DNA of 64,000 bases from CBDCVA01 sp965222935 [NCBI: Candidatus Latescibacterota bacterium] (lineage in GTDB: Bacteria; Latescibacterota; CBDCVA01), in contig CBDCVA010000002.1 of assembly GCA_965222935.1 (NCBI GenBank), forward strand, positions 620,001 to 684,000, in the 5' to 3' direction. Position 1 is the stretch's first letter. The number at the start of each line of letters is the position of its first letter. A model generated the notes under the pieces. That model made no database searches and was not told the origin of the DNA. It saw only the letters and a program-made list of their open reading frames with translations. Positions 50,873 to 60,559 of the stretch are shown piece by piece. A program made the position numbers and the translations under genes.

Positions 50873-52867
50873 CTACCGCGGAAACAGGGGCGCCAGAACG
50901 AGCGAAATGACCGACATCAGCTTAATAAGGATGTTCATCGAAGGTCCGGAAGTATCCTTGAAAGGATCGCCGATCGTATCCCCCGTCACCGCCGCCTTAT
51001 GCGCCTCTGACCCCTTACCACCCATGTGACCCATCTCAATGTACTTCTTGGCGTTATCCCATGCCCCGCCGCCGTTGGACATCGTCAGCGCGATGAGCAC
51101 GCCCGTCAGGGTCGCCCCCGCGAGCATCCCGCCCACCGCCTCGGCTCCGAGCACGAACCCCACGACGACGGGAGCCAAGATCGCAACCAGCCCAGGCGTC
51201 ACCATCTCCTTGAGCGCGGCACGCGCACTGATGTCCACGCAGCGCTTCGTATCCGGCTGCGCGCGCCCTTCCATCAGGCCCTCGATCTCACGGAACTGCC
51301 GGCGCACCTCCTCGACCATCAAGAACGCCGCGCGTCCCACAGACGTCATCGTCAGCGCCGCTACCATGAAAGGGACGGCGCCGCCGACCAAAAGGCCGAT
51401 GATGACACGCGAGTGGATAAGGTTGATGCTCTCCAGCCCGACGGAACTCGTGTAGGCCGAAAACAGCGCCAGCGCAGTCAAAGCCGCCGAGCCGACGGCG
51501 AAGCCCTTGCCGATGGCCGCTGTCGTGTTCCCAAGGCTGTCTAGCCGGTCGGTGATCGCACGGGTCTCGGGGCCCAGGCCGCTCATCTCCGAGATCCCGC
51601 CAGCGTTGTCGGCGATGGGCCCGTATGCGTCCACCGCCATCGTGATCCCAACGGTCGCCAGCATGCCTACCGCGGCGATCCCGATCCCGTAGAGGCCGGC
51701 CATGGTATGCGCGAAGTAAATGCCGCCGCAGATAGCCAATATCGGTAGGGTCGTGCTCTCCATCGCCACCGCCAGCCCCGTGATGACGTTCGTCGCCGCG
51801 CCCGTCCGGCTGGCCTCCGCGATGCGCACGATGGGCGAGCCCGACGTGTAGAACTCCGTCAGACGGCCAATGGCGACGCCCGCCGCCGCCCCGGCCAAGA
51901 TCGCCCAGAAGATCGACCGCGCCATGCCGAAGCTCTCTATGGCAACGTAGGTCCCGGCGAGCATCAGGACGGTGGACACATAGGTGACAACGCGCAGCGT
52001 CACTTCCGGCTCGAGACGACCGAAGCCGCGCACGACAAAGACGCCGACCACAGACGCGACCAAGCCCAGAGCCGCGACGGTAATGGGCAGCGCCATGTAC
52101 GTCAGGCGCACCGAGACGCCCAGACCGAACAGCGAGGCGCCGATGGCGATGGTGGCCACGATCGAGCCCACGTACGACTCGAATAAGTCCGCCCCCATTC
52201 CCGCGACATCGCCCACGTTGTCCCCCACGTTGTCCGCGATGACCGCTGGGTTGCGCGGATCGTCCTCGGGAATGCCCGCCTCCACCTTGCCGACCAGATC
52301 GGCGCCGATGTCCGCTGTCTTAGTGTAGATGCCGCCTCCGACGCGCGCGAAAAGCGCAATTGAACTGGCGCCCATAGCGAACCCCGAGATCGTCGCCACG
52401 CTCGAGGCGTTCGCCGGGTCGCGCCCGAACAGCAGGAAGCAGACGCTGACCCCTAATAGCCCCAGGCTCGCCACCGAAAGCCCCATGACCGAGCCGCCGC
52501 TAAAAGCGATCAGGAGCGCTTGACGCTGCCCGCCCTCATTCGCCGCAGCCGAGGTGCGCACGTTCGCCCTAGTCGCCGCCTTCATGCCGGCGAGCCCGCA
52601 AGCCATCGAACTGAGCGCCCCAGCGACGAAAAGGACCCCCGTCCAGAGGCCAATCGTCACCGCTAACAGGCCGAAGATCACAGCGATGAAGACCGCCAGA
52701 ATCTGATACTCGCGTCGCAAGAAGGCCATCGCACCATCGTGAATGGCCCTCGCGACCTCGTTCATCCGCGCATTGCCGCTCGGCCAGCGCCCGATGGACG
52801 CGTAAATGAGCCCGGCCACAGCTAGGCCTCCGAGCGCGAGGACTGGCACGTACTGCTCTATTCCCAC
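50873..52867 (-). CDS. hppA: Membrane-bound inorganic pyrophosphatase, K+-dependent type
   Basis: 664 residues, about 16 membrane spans. It couples pyrophosphate hydrolysis to Na+ or H+ export. The substrate site shows [41 protein letters not shown] and [12 protein letters not shown]; the C-terminal [22 protein letters not shown] is complete. [20 protein letters not shown] has Ala where K+-independent enzymes carry Lys, so K+ dependence is predicted. The ion pumped cannot be told from this alone. GTG 52867 has GAGGGA 6-7 nt upstream and overlaps pth by 10 nt. Confidence 0.95.
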   Translation of the reverse strand: MGIEQYVPVLALGGLAVAGLIYASIGRWPSGNARMNEVARAIHDGAMAFLRREYQILAVFIAVIFGLLAVTIGLWTGVLFVAGALSSMACGLAGMKAATRANVRTSAAANEGGQRQALLIAFSGGSVMGLSVASLGLLGVSVCFLLFGRDPANASSVATISGFAMGASSIALFARVGGGIYTKTADIGADLVGKVEAGIPEDDPRNPAVIADNVGDNVGDVAGMGADLFESYVGSIVATIAIGASLFGLGVSVRLTYMALPITVAALGLVASVVGVFVVRGFGRLEPEVTLRVVTYVSTVLMLAGTYVAIESFGMARSIFWAILAGAAAGVAIGRLTEFYTSGSPIVRIAEASRTGAATNVITGLAVAMESTTLPILAICGGIYFAHTMAGLYGIGIAAVGMLATVGITMAVDAYGPIADNAGGISEMSGLGPETRAITDRLDSLGNTTAAIGKGFAVGSAALTALALFSAYTSSVGLESINLIHSRVIIGLLVGGAVPFMVAALTMTSVGRAAFLMVEEVRRQFREIEGLMEGRAQPDTKRCVDISARAALKEMVTPGLVAILAPVVVGFVLGAEAVGGMLAGATLTGVLIALTMSNGGGAWDNAKKYIEMGHMGGKGSEAHKAAVTGDTIGDPFKDTSGPSMNILIKLMSVISLVLAPLFPR

Positions 52868-53451
52868 TCTAGATCCCTCAGAGCAGGGGGCGCTCCCCAC
52901 TCAAAGCGTGAGACGGCCTTCTCGAGACCATCGATCAGCACCTGACGAATCAACGCTGCCGCCTGTTCGATCATGTAGTCCAAGACCGGCCGCTCCTCCG
53001 GTGCGAACTCGCTCAACACATAGCCCTCGAGATCAGCGTGAGCGGGGACGGGACCTACGCCGAGCCTCAAGCGTACGAAGTCCGTACTGTCGAGCGCTCG
53101 CGCCACCGATTCGAGTCCGCGATGGCCGCCGCTCGACCCGCGCATCCGCAGCCGACCTTCCCCCAAGGACAAATAGACATCATCGCACACGACCAAGATA
53201 TCCTCGCGCGCAGCGCCGCCGGAGTCCTCGATCGCAGCCACCGCCTCGCCCGATGCATTCATGTACGTCTGGGGCTTGATCAGGAGGGCGCGCACACCCG
53301 CCGCCTCGACGGCCGCCATCATGTGGGTTGGCCAACTCGCCCAGCGACCGCCGTGCGCCGAGGCCAGCGCATCCACCACCATGAATCCGATGTTGTGCCG
53401 GGTCCTAGCATACCGACTGCTGGGATTGCCCAGGCCGATGATGGCGCGCAC
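52858..53451 (-). CDS. pth: Peptidyl-tRNA hydrolase
   Basis: 197 residues from GTG 53451. It releases stalled peptidyl-t[21 protein letters not shown] contains Asn9 and the catalytic His19; Asn65 ([12 protein letters not shown]) and Asp91 ([15 protein letters not shown]) complete the site, and [11 protein letters not shown] is conserved. An in-frame reading upstream of the start lies in antisense-like sequence of rplY and is not real. It follows rplY by 10 nt, the usual rplY-pth pair. Confidence 0.95.
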   Translation of the reverse strand: MRAIIGLGNPSSRYARTRHNIGFMVVDALASAHGGRWASWPTHMMAAVEAAGVRALLIKPQTYMNASGEAVAAIEDSGGAAREDILVVCDDVYLSLGEGRLRMRGSSGGHRGLESVARALDSTDFVRLRLGVGPVPAHADLEGYVLSEFAPEERPVLDYMIEQAAALIRQVLIDGLEKAVSRFEWGAPPALRDLEWE

Positions 53452-53461
53452 GGGCCGACCG

Positions 53462-54130
53462 TCACGCCCCGGCGGACGCCTCCGCTTCCGACTCGCCCTC
53501 CTCCGCCTCGGCCCCCTCCGCCTCCTCGAGCATTTCCTCTTCCTCGACCTCGGTGGGCTCCAAAACTGGCACCGTCGGGGGCGAGACCGTGAGAACCGCC
53601 AGCCGCTGCTCGGTGACGATCTCCCCCACCGTGATCCGGAGGTCCTCGACGTGCAACGTGTCGCCAATCTCCAGCTCCGAGACGTCCACAACCACGTGCT
53701 CGGGGATCTCCATCGGCAGGCAGCGCAGCTCCACCTCATAGAGCAGGTGTTCCAGGATTCCGTCATCGCGCTGCACACCCACAGGGGAACCCTCGACCTC
53801 GATGGGCACCTCGACGACGACCAACTCGGTCAGCGAAATGTGCTGAAAATCGACGTGGAGCAGATTCAGCTCAACCGGATGAAGCTGGACCTCCTTGATC
53901 AACGCCTTGAGGGGCTCTCCGTCCTCGCCAGCAATGGTGATGTCGATCACGCCGTGGCGCGCACCTGCGTGCAAGAGCTGCCGAAGCTGGTGACCGTCCG
54001 CTGTCACGGGCACCGTCTGTCGATCGTGCCCGTAAAGCACGCCCGGCACCCGACCCAAGGCGCGCAGCCTCCTAGCGGCGCCCTTGCCTCTCTCCTCCCG
54101 GAGCTTCACTTCCAAAACCATCTCCGCCAC
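53462..54130 (-). CDS. rplY: 50S ribosomal protein bL25, long (CTC) form
   Basis: About 222 residues. The 5S rRNA-binding domain (LREERGKGAARRLRALGRVPGVLYG) is followed by the TL5/CTC C-terminal beta domain (LTELVVVEVPIEVEGSPVGVQ, EHLLYEVELRCLPMEIPEHVVVDVSELEIGDTLHV) and a Glu/Ala-rich tail. In this family the protein is linked to general stress. Starts: GTG 54130 with GGAGAG 8 nt upstream (chosen), ATG 54121 with a badly spaced GGAG, or TTG 54145. Confidence 0.93.
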   Translation of the reverse strand: MAEMVLEVKLREERGKGAARRLRALGRVPGVLYGHDRQTVPVTADGHQLRQLLHAGARHGVIDITIAGEDGEPLKALIKEVQLHPVELNLLHVDFQHISLTELVVVEVPIEVEGSPVGVQRDDGILEHLLYEVELRCLPMEIPEHVVVDVSELEIGDTLHVEDLRITVGEIVTEQRLAVLTVSPPTVPVLEPTEVEEEEMLEEAEGAEAEEGESEAEASAGA

Positions 54131-54193
54131 TCTCACGCTCTCCAATCAACCCGCGCAAAGACTAGCTTCCGCGCGCGGGGCGTCCTTCGCCAT

Positions 54194-54225
54194 CCCGATC
54201 CCCCAGAACCCCGATCCCCCAGAAC
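54194..54225. repeat. Perfect 16-bp tandem duplication
   Basis: CCCGATCCCCCAGAAC occurs twice without a gap (54194-54209 and 54210-54225), in the 132-nt spacer between tRNA-Gln and rplY. No protein or RNA gene covers it. The rest of the spacer holds nothing recognisable. Confidence 0.85.
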
Positions 54226-54262
54226 GATGTCCTCCAACACCTCCTACACACGAGCCCCCAAC

Positions 54263-54337
54263 TGGCTGGGGCGGGAGGACTCGAACCTCCATTGCAGGAT
54301 CCAAAGTCCTGTGTCTTGCCAATTTGACGACGCCCCA
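54263..54337 (-). tRNA. tRNA-Gln (anticodon TTG)
   Basis: Acceptor stem TGGGGCG/CGCCCCA, anticodon stem CAGGA/TCCTG with loop CTTTGGA, giving TTG. Discriminator G, encoded CCA. A strong promoter lies upstream and rplY-pth-hppA downstream on the same strand. Confidence 0.96.
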
Positions 54338-54394
54338 TCTCCTTGGCGCGATGCGCCACCTACCAGCGGCGCGTCGCAAATGAGCAAACGCGAT

Positions 54395-54423
54395 AGTATA
54401 GTCCACTATCCCGCTTTCGTCAA
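54395..54423 (-). promoter_or_regulatory. Sigma-70-type promoter of tRNA-Gln
   Basis: TTGACG (54423-54418), 17-nt spacer, TATACT (54400-54395) on the minus strand. Predicted start near 54388, about 50 nt before the mature tRNA. It lies in the 92-nt gap after ispE. Confidence 0.77.
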
Positions 54424-54429
54424 CGCTCG

Positions 54430-55314
54430 CTATGGTCCCGCCGGCTCCCAACTCGAGCAGTGGACGGCTCGGTGGCCTTGCGCCGCCAGCCGTTCTCGTG
54501 CGAGCCTCGCAAGCCGGGCGTCCTCGAAGATTCCGAAGACGGCGCCCCCACTTCCGGTCATTGCCGCGCCCATAGCGCCTGCGGCCAGCAGCGCCTCCTT
54601 GAGGCTCGCGACCACCGGGTGCGCCACCACCACCGGCGTCTCTAGGTCGTTCTCAAGGATCGGTGCCAGGCACGCCAGGTCAAGTTCATTCTCCAACGCC
54701 CCCAGCATCTCCAAGTAGGGCGAGGCCGAACACCGTCCGTCACCTAGCTGGCGGTCGTACGCCGCGTAGGCCCAGGCCGTCGCCACCTGCACCGGTGGTA
54801 CGACGATCACAAACTCACCCGGCGCACGCAGGCCTAGCGGCATGAGCCGGTCCCCTCGGCCATGAGCGAGCGCCGTGCCTGGCGATAGAAAAAAGGGCAC
54901 GTCGGCGCCCAGCCCCGAGGCGACCGCATCGAGATCGGAGACCCCAAGACCCAGCTTCACGTGTGCATTCAACGCGGCCAGCGCGCAGCCCGCGTTGGAA
55001 CTGCCGCCGCCGAGGCCCGCGCCCGCCGGGATCACCTTCGCGATGTGGATTTCAACATCGAGCTTATACCCGCTGGCATCTTCGAGAGCGGCGATCGCTC
55101 GATGGACGAGGTTCTCCGGCCCATCGGCAACCGCTGGGTCCGAAGTCGTCACGCGAGGGCCTACGCCACCGAAAACGCATCGCAGATGGTCGCACCAGCC
55201 CACTGCATGCAGGACCGTGCGCACCTCGTGGTATCCGTCGTCGCCCCGACCGATAATCGCCAGCCCCAGGTTGAGCTTTGCCGGCGTCTGGACGACGAGA
55301 TCGGTGGACATCAC
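54430..55314 (-). CDS. ispE: 4-diphosphocytidyl-2-C-methyl-D-erythritol kinase
   Basis: 294 residues, GHMP kinase fold. It phosphorylates CDP-methylerythritol in the MEP isoprenoid pathway. PAKLNLGLAIIGRGDDGYHE opens the protein (Lys13 corresponds to the substrate lysine), the ATP loop VIPAGAGLGGGSSNAGC is at 95-110, Asp138 is in LGADVPFFL, and GAMGAAMTGSGGAVFGIF is the third GHMP motif. The start ATGATG overlaps the cdaA stop. No prs gene follows, although ispE-prs-rplY-pth is a common order. Confidence 0.95.
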   Translation of the reverse strand: MMSTDLVVQTPAKLNLGLAIIGRGDDGYHEVRTVLHAVGWCDHLRCVFGGVGPRVTTSDPAVADGPENLVHRAIAALEDASGYKLDVEIHIAKVIPAGAGLGGGSSNAGCALAALNAHVKLGLGVSDLDAVASGLGADVPFFLSPGTALAHGRGDRLMPLGLRAPGEFVIVVPPVQVATAWAYAAYDRQLGDGRCSASPYLEMLGALENELDLACLAPILENDLETPVVVAHPVVASLKEALLAAGAMGAAMTGSGGAVFGIFEDARLARLARERLAAQGHRAVHCSSWEPAGP

Positions 55315-56108
55315 CTCGTTGATCGCAATGCCCCAAGGCCCGACTCAGCCAGCACCGCCTCCAGGCGCTGACGAAGCTGCTCGGGCGCCAGGTTGCGCCG
55401 GAGCCGGGTTCCCTCTGCTAGTGAGATCGCCCGCGTCTCTTCCGATACGACCACGACGACGGCATCGGTCTGCTCCGCCAGCCCCAGTCCCGCTCGATGC
55501 CGAGCGCCGAGCGAGCGATCGAGCGTCGGGCTCTGGGACACGGGCAGAAGGCAGTTGGCCGCCTGGACGACGTTTCCGCGCACGACAACCGCCAGGTCGT
55601 GCAGCGGCGACCGAGGCGTGAAGATCGTAACCAAAAGCGATGCCGAGACCTCGGCCTCGAGGCGGATGCCGCTCTGCACGATGGGCTGGAGGCTCGACTC
55701 ACGTTCAATGGCGATCAACGCACCGTAGCCCCGCTCGGATAGCTGCCGCGCCGCCTCCGTGATCTCATCGAGGGCCCTCGCCTTGCCCCCGGAGTAGAAA
55801 AAGCGCACCAAGCGCATTTGCCCCAAAAGCACCAAGATGCGCCGCAGCTCGGGCTGGAACAGGATGACGAATGCGATCACCCAGACGGTCTGCACTTTCG
55901 ATATCAGCCAGAGCAGCGCGTTCATCTCAGCCCACAGTGCCACCGCCCACGCGACGACCAACAAGAGAAGCCCCATCATCATCTCGGGCGCGTGGGTGCC
56001 CTGGAGAATCCGGTTGAGCTTGTAAAAGATCGCCGCGACGATCAGGATGTCGAGGAGGTCCATCAACCCCACGGACAAAAAACCGATCTTGAAAAGTTCG
56101 AAATCCAT
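55311..56108 (-). CDS. cdaA: Diadenylate cyclase CdaA/DacA (altered DGA motif)
   Basis: 265 residues. Three N-terminal membrane helices (about 15-80) and a DAC domain from about 105. It makes cyclic di-AMP from two ATP. RHR of the second catalytic motif is at 203-205 in LGARHRAGLGLAEQTDAV and VVSEETRAISL follows. The first motif, normally PLHDGAV, reads PLHDLAV: Asp171 is kept but the glycine is Leu172 (codon CTG at 55595-55593). Activity may be changed. It lies between folP and ispE; glmM, its usual partner, is not seen. Confidence 0.9.
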   Translation of the reverse strand: MDFELFKIGFLSVGLMDLLDILIVAAIFYKLNRILQGTHAPEMMMGLLLLVVAWAVALWAEMNALLWLISKVQTVWVIAFVILFQPELRRILVLLGQMRLVRFFYSGGKARALDEITEAARQLSERGYGALIAIERESSLQPIVQSGIRLEAEVSASLLVTIFTPRSPLHDLAVVVRGNVVQAANCLLPVSQSPTLDRSLGARHRAGLGLAEQTDAVVVVVSEETRAISLAEGTRLRRNLAPEQLRQRLEAVLAESGLGALRSTR

Positions 56109-56111
56109 CGC

Positions 56112-56975
56112 TCACGCCTTCCCACGATCCCGGACGATAGCGTCGCTCATGCGCGCCACCTGAACCGCCGCCTTCACGTCGTGCACCCGCACTATCGCCG
56201 CTCCTCCGGCGACGCAGTGAGCGAGAGCGGCCAGGGTCCCCTCCAGCCGCTTCCCCGGATCATCGAGCCCCAGGACCCTCCCGATGAACGATTTGCGCGA
56301 AGGCCCCACGAGCACCGGGTAGCCGAGATCAACCAGCGCATCGAGCCGACCCAGAAGCGCAAGGCTATGCGCGGCGGTCTTGCCGAACCCGATGCCCGGG
56401 TCCAAGATGATCGCATCCTTCGCCACACCCAGCCCCTCGGCGGCCCAAGCCCGCTCAGCCAGAAAGGCGCGTACCTCGCCCACGACGTTTCGGTACTGCG
56501 GCGCCGTTTGCATCGTCTGGGGCGTACCCTGCATGTGCATGAGCACCACCGCCGCACCTCGCTCCGCCACCAGGGGAGCCATCTCAGGGTCGAAGTGCAA
56601 CGCGCTGATGTCGTTGACGATGTCCGCCCCGCGGTCGAGCGCCCCAGCGGCCACCGCCGCCTTGGTGGTGTCCACCGAGATCGGCACACCGCTCTCGCGG
56701 CGAATCGCCTCGATCACTGGCCAGACGCGGCGCGCTTCCTCCTCCACAGGAACCGGCGCTGAGACGGGACGGGACGACTCACCGCCCACATCGATCAGAT
56801 CGGCGCCCTCGGCGACCATCTCCAGCGCGTGCCCGGCCGCACGAGAGGGGTCAAAATAGCGCCCTCCATCGAAGAAGGAATCGGGGGTGACGTTGAGAAT
56901 TCCCATCACGAGAGTGCGCTGGCCCAGAGAAAGAGCCCGCGTCCCTAGCCGCAAGGCGCGGCTCACTTCGCTCAT
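56112..56975 (-). CDS. folP: Dihydropteroate synthase
   Basis: 287 residues from ATG 56975. It joins p-aminobenzoate to the pterin pyrophosphate in folate synthesis, the sulfonamide target. LVMGILNVTPDSFFDGGRY (Asn28), GADLIDVGGESSRPVSAPV, ISVDTTKAAVA and the C-terminal VRVHDV are complete. No good ribosome-binding site precedes the ATG. It stands between ftsH and cdaA with 53 nt and 3 nt gaps. Confidence 0.95.
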   Translation of the reverse strand: MSEVSRALRLGTRALSLGQRTLVMGILNVTPDSFFDGGRYFDPSRAAGHALEMVAEGADLIDVGGESSRPVSAPVPVEEEARRVWPVIEAIRRESGVPISVDTTKAAVAAGALDRGADIVNDISALHFDPEMAPLVAERGAAVVLMHMQGTPQTMQTAPQYRNVVGEVRAFLAERAWAAEGLGVAKDAIILDPGIGFGKTAAHSLALLGRLDALVDLGYPVLVGPSRKSFIGRVLGLDDPGKRLEGTLAALAHCVAGGAAIVRVHDVKAAVQVARMSDAIVRDRGKA

Positions 56976-57027
56976 GGGACCTAGGAGGCTTGGGCCAACC
57001 TTCCGCAATGCGGGGCCAGCCGCGAAG

Positions 57028-59121
57028 TCACTTGCCGCGTGCGGTATGACCGACGGCGACCTCTGGGGCGGTAGGACGCGGCTCCCCGACTGCCGGAGTG
57101 CTCTCCTTGGCGGGAGCTTCACCTCGAGCGGGCCTCGATGCCTTCCGACGCCTTGGGCGCCGCTTGGTGGGTATCACGCCTGACCCGAGAACGCGGTCGA
57201 TCTGGTCACTATCGAGCACTTCATGTTCGAGTAGGGCGTTGGCCAATGCTTCCAGCTTGTCACTGTTCTCGCGCAGGAGCTGCTCCGCCCGCTTCTGCGC
57301 TCCAATGACGATCTTCTTGACCTCCTCGTCGATCAGGACAGCCGTCCGCTCGCTGTAATCGCGATGCACTGCCAGCTCCCGCCCTAGGAAGACCTCCTCG
57401 TCCTTGTGCCCGTATGCCAACGGGCCCAGCCGCTCGCTCATGCCCCACTCGCAAACCATCTTCCGCGCCAACTGTGTCGCTTTTTCCAGATCGTCCGCGG
57501 CGCCTGTGGATGTTTGCCCCAGGACGATCATCTCGGCCGCGCGCCCGCCGAGTGCGGTCGCTAGGTAACCCTCCAGCCACGTCTTCGAATAGAGATGACG
57601 GTCGTCGATCGGCAGCGAAAGCGTCACACCCAGCGCCCGCCCCCGAGGGACGATCATCACCTTGTAGACGGGGTCCGCCTCGGGAACCAGCTTGCCGACG
57701 AGTGCGTGGCCCCCCTCGTGATAGGCCAGGCTGCGCCGCTCCTCATCATTGATGACGAGGCTGCGCCGCTCCGCACCCATCATCACCTTGTCCTTCGCCT
57801 CCTCGAAGTCCTTCATCGAGATCACCCGCCGCTTTCTCCGGCTGGCGATCAGTGCCGCTTCGTTCACCATGTTCGCAAGGTCCGCCCCGGTCAACCCCGG
57901 CGTGCCACGGGCCAGGACATCCAGCCGGACCGCGCGCGCCAGTGGCATCTCCCGCGTGTGGATGCGGAGGATCTGTTCCCGGCCACGGACATCGGGCCGC
58001 TCGACGACGATCTGCCTATCGAACCGCCCGGGCCTGAGCAGCGCCGGGTCAAGCACATCGGGCCGGTTCGTTGCCGCCAGCATGATGACGCCCTCATTGG
58101 ATTCGAAGCCGTCCATCTCCACCAGAAGCTGGTTGAGTGTCTGCTCGCGTTCGTCGTGGCCGCCGCCGATCCCCGCGCCCCGAAGCCGCCCTACGGCGTC
58201 AATCTCGTCGACGAGGACCAGACACGGCGCTTGCTGCTTGGCCTGGACGAACAGGTCGCGGACCCGCGAGGCCCCCACCCCCACGAACATCTCGACGAAG
58301 TCCGACCCGCTGATGAAAAAGAACGGAACGTCGGCCTCGCCCGCGACGGCTCGTGCGAGATGGGTCTTACCCGTGCCCGGTGGCCCCACCAGAAGCACAC
58401 CCTTGGGGATGCGGCCACCCAACTTCTGGAAACGCGCAGGGTCCTTCAGAAACTCGATGATCTCTTCGAGCTCTTGCTTCGCCTCATCGACACCGCCGCA
58501 GTCAGTGAAGGACACCTTGGGGCGCTCCTCAGTCAGAAGCCGCGCACGACTCTTGCCGAACGAGAAAACCCCTTTGGGGCCGCTCTGGACCTGTCGCAGA
58601 ATGAAGAGCCAGATCGCCGCGATGAGGATCCAGGGCAGAAAGGAGAACACCATCCCGCCCCAGTTCACCTTCTTCTGGAAACGAAAGTCGACCCCCGCTT
58701 CCGTCCACTCCCTCTTGTCTTCCGCGTCGATACTCCCCACGTTCACCACGAAGCGATCTGAGAGGATCCCCGAACCCAACTCTAGCTCTTCGGGGAGATC
58801 GAGAGTCCCGCGGAACGTCGTGTCCACGACCTCCGCATCAACGATCCTGCCCGCTTCGAGAAGTTCCTGGAAACGCTTGTACGAGATCACCGGCGCAGAG
58901 CGGACACTGTCGAAAAAGCGCGGGACGAATACCGCGACGAGCAAGATGAAAAACGCCCAGAACGCCAGCGTCTTCGACGCGCGTCGCCAGCGGGGTCCAC
59001 CCGAGCTCGGCTCACGCCGGCCCAAGCGCAGACCGAGCCGACGCCGCGCGCCGCCCGGCGGATCCCGACCGTCCTGAGGCTCCTGTGACGGGCCCCGCTC
59101 GCTTCTTTTCTCCTCGCTCAC
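57028..59121 (-). CDS. ftsH: ATP-dependent zinc metalloprotease FtsH
   Basis: 697 residues. A 45-residue basic cytoplasmic leader, TM1 (52-70), a periplasmic domain, TM2 (about 157-177), then the AAA module with Walker A GPPGTGKT (246-253), [22 protein letters not shown], and the M41 protease with HEGGH at 468-472 (HEAGH in most FtsH). The distal zinc ligand region [20 protein letters not shown] is normal. The C-terminus has a basic stretch [15 protein letters not shown]. It degrades membrane and regulatory proteins. It follows tilS after 46 nt, as is common, but the intervening hpt gene is absent. Confidence 0.97.
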   Translation of the reverse strand: MSEEKRSERGPSQEPQDGRDPPGGARRRLGLRLGRREPSSGGPRWRRASKTLAFWAFFILLVAVFVPRFFDSVRSAPVISYKRFQELLEAGRIVDAEVVDTTFRGTLDLPEELELGSGILSDRFVVNVGSIDAEDKREWTEAGVDFRFQKKVNWGGMVFSFLPWILIAAIWLFILRQVQSGPKGVFSFGKSRARLLTEERPKVSFTDCGGVDEAKQELEEIIEFLKDPARFQKLGGRIPKGVLLVGPPGTGKTHLARAVAGEADVPFFFISGSDFVEMFVGVGASRVRDLFVQAKQQAPCLVLVDEIDAVGRLRGAGIGGGHDEREQTLNQLLVEMDGFESNEGVIMLAATNRPDVLDPALLRPGRFDRQIVVERPDVRGREQILRIHTREMPLARAVRLDVLARGTPGLTGADLANMVNEAALIASRRKRRVISMKDFEEAKDKVMMGAERRSLVINDEERRSLAYHEGGHALVGKLVPEADPVYKVMIVPRGRALGVTLSLPIDDRHLYSKTWLEGYLATALGGRAAEMIVLGQTSTGAADDLEKATQLARKMVCEWGMSERLGPLAYGHKDEEVFLGRELAVHRDYSERTAVLIDEEVKKIVIGAQKRAEQLLRENSDKLEALANALLEHEVLDSDQIDRVLGSGVIPTKRRPRRRKASRPARGEAPAKESTPAVGEPRPTAPEVAVGHTARGK

Positions 59122-59167
59122 GGTCTCCTCAAACTCAAAGCCCCGGCTGGCACCACCTTCAAAGCCA

Positions 59168-60553
59168 TCAAATTGCCCCTCGAAGGGACGCCCGGATCAC
59201 GCTTTTCGTTGCAGACGTCGGCTGACAGCGTGTGTCCACGGCATGGCCGGCCATCCACACAATGCCCCGGCGATCCGTCAGAAGTGGCACTTCGTCCCGC
59301 AGGAGAACGGGCACGCCGCGCCGCGCGAGAAAGCTCCGGACCGCGCGGTCACTGGATCGCCCGGCAGGACAGAACGTATCCCCTGGCCTAGGCGACCGCA
59401 CCTCCAGGGGGGTCATAACCGTCGCAGCGTCCAGGTACGCAGTCGCCTCACTATCGGACCGCAATTCCCCACCGGTCCCCTGCTCCACGCGTAACTCCAG
59501 CCCCAAGTCGCGGAGCTTGACCGACCCGGGAAGGGGCACCTTTCGACAGAAGGCGATCCGCCCCCTGACGATCACCAACCGCCCGCCCGCCACCTGAGCC
59601 CGGACGTCAGGACCCAACGAAACCGGCCGTTCTCCCGAAGACAACTTTTCGAGCCGCTCGACGACCCGCAGCGGCCAGCCGCCCTCCGGCATCGACAGGG
59701 CAGCCAGGGCCGAATGGAGCACACGCCTGCGCACGGCCACATGATACGACGCCAGAACCTCAACATCAAATTGTATTTTGCGCGCGCTGCGCGCCGCACA
59801 GGCTCGCCCGTGCGCGCTCTCGGTCACTTCCTCGAGGAACGCCTCCTCGGCCCGGACGATGCCCGCCTGACGAGCGATCACACCCGCCACGGCCGGACCA
59901 AAACGCTCGCCCAGCCGCGACATGACCTCGTGACGGAGCCAGTTGCGCGTGTATGCCAGATCGGCGTTGGTGGGGTCTTCGCGCCAGGAGATGCCGCGGT
60001 CACGGCAGAAACGCCGCACATCCTCGCGGCCCACGCACAGAAGGGGTCGCACAACGCCCTCGGCCGTGCGTGGGGCCATGCCCCCTGAACCGGCCCGTCC
60101 CGTCCCTCGGAAAAGCTGCAAAAGCACCGTCTCAGCTTGGTCATCCTGGGTATGGCCGAGGGCGATCGAACGCGCCCCCACGGCGGCCGCCGCACGCCGA
60201 AGGAAGCCATAGCGACAGGCGCGCGCCGCTTCCTCCAGCGACCGCCCTTCCCGCTTCGCCAGAGCTGGCACGTCGGTGCGTTCTATCTGCACCCGAAATC
60301 CCCGCGCCTTGGCCAGTTCCCGTACGAAGGCGGCATCGTCCGCACCCCCTGCGCCCCGCGTACCGTGGTCCAAGTGGGCCACCACCAGCCGCAGACCCCA
60401 GAGGGGCGCGAGCTGCTCTAATACGTTCAGCAGCACGACCGAATCCGCGCCGCCCGAGACGGCCACGACCACCGTCTCCCCATGGACGAACAGCGCCTGG
60501 TCCCGAACGAACGCGCTAACCTGCGCCACCAACCCTGAGGGGTCCGCTCCCAT
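59168..60553 (-). CDS. tilS: tRNA(Ile)-lysidine synthase
   Basis: 461 residues. The PP-loop SGGADS is at 33-38, then [24 protein letters not shown] and [18 protein letters not shown]; a TilS substrate-binding and a C-terminal domain ([26 protein letters not shown]) follow. It converts C34 of tRNA-Ile(CAT) to lysidine so that AUA is read as isoleucine. It starts 6 nt after the CBM9-like gene. Confidence 0.94.
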   Translation of the reverse strand: MGADPSGLVAQVSAFVRDQALFVHGETVVVAVSGGADSVVLLNVLEQLAPLWGLRLVVAHLDHGTRGAGGADDAAFVRELAKARGFRVQIERTDVPALAKREGRSLEEAARACRYGFLRRAAAAVGARSIALGHTQDDQAETVLLQLFRGTGRAGSGGMAPRTAEGVVRPLLCVGREDVRRFCRDRGISWREDPTNADLAYTRNWLRHEVMSRLGERFGPAVAGVIARQAGIVRAEEAFLEEVTESAHGRACAARSARKIQFDVEVLASYHVAVRRRVLHSALAALSMPEGGWPLRVVERLEKLSSGERPVSLGPDVRAQVAGGRLVIVRGRIAFCRKVPLPGSVKLRDLGLELRVEQGTGGELRSDSEATAYLDAATVMTPLEVRSPRPGDTFCPAGRSSDRAVRSFLARRGVPVLLRDEVPLLTDRRGIVWMAGHAVDTRCQPTSATKSVIRASLRGAI

Positions 60554-60559
60554 GTCCGC

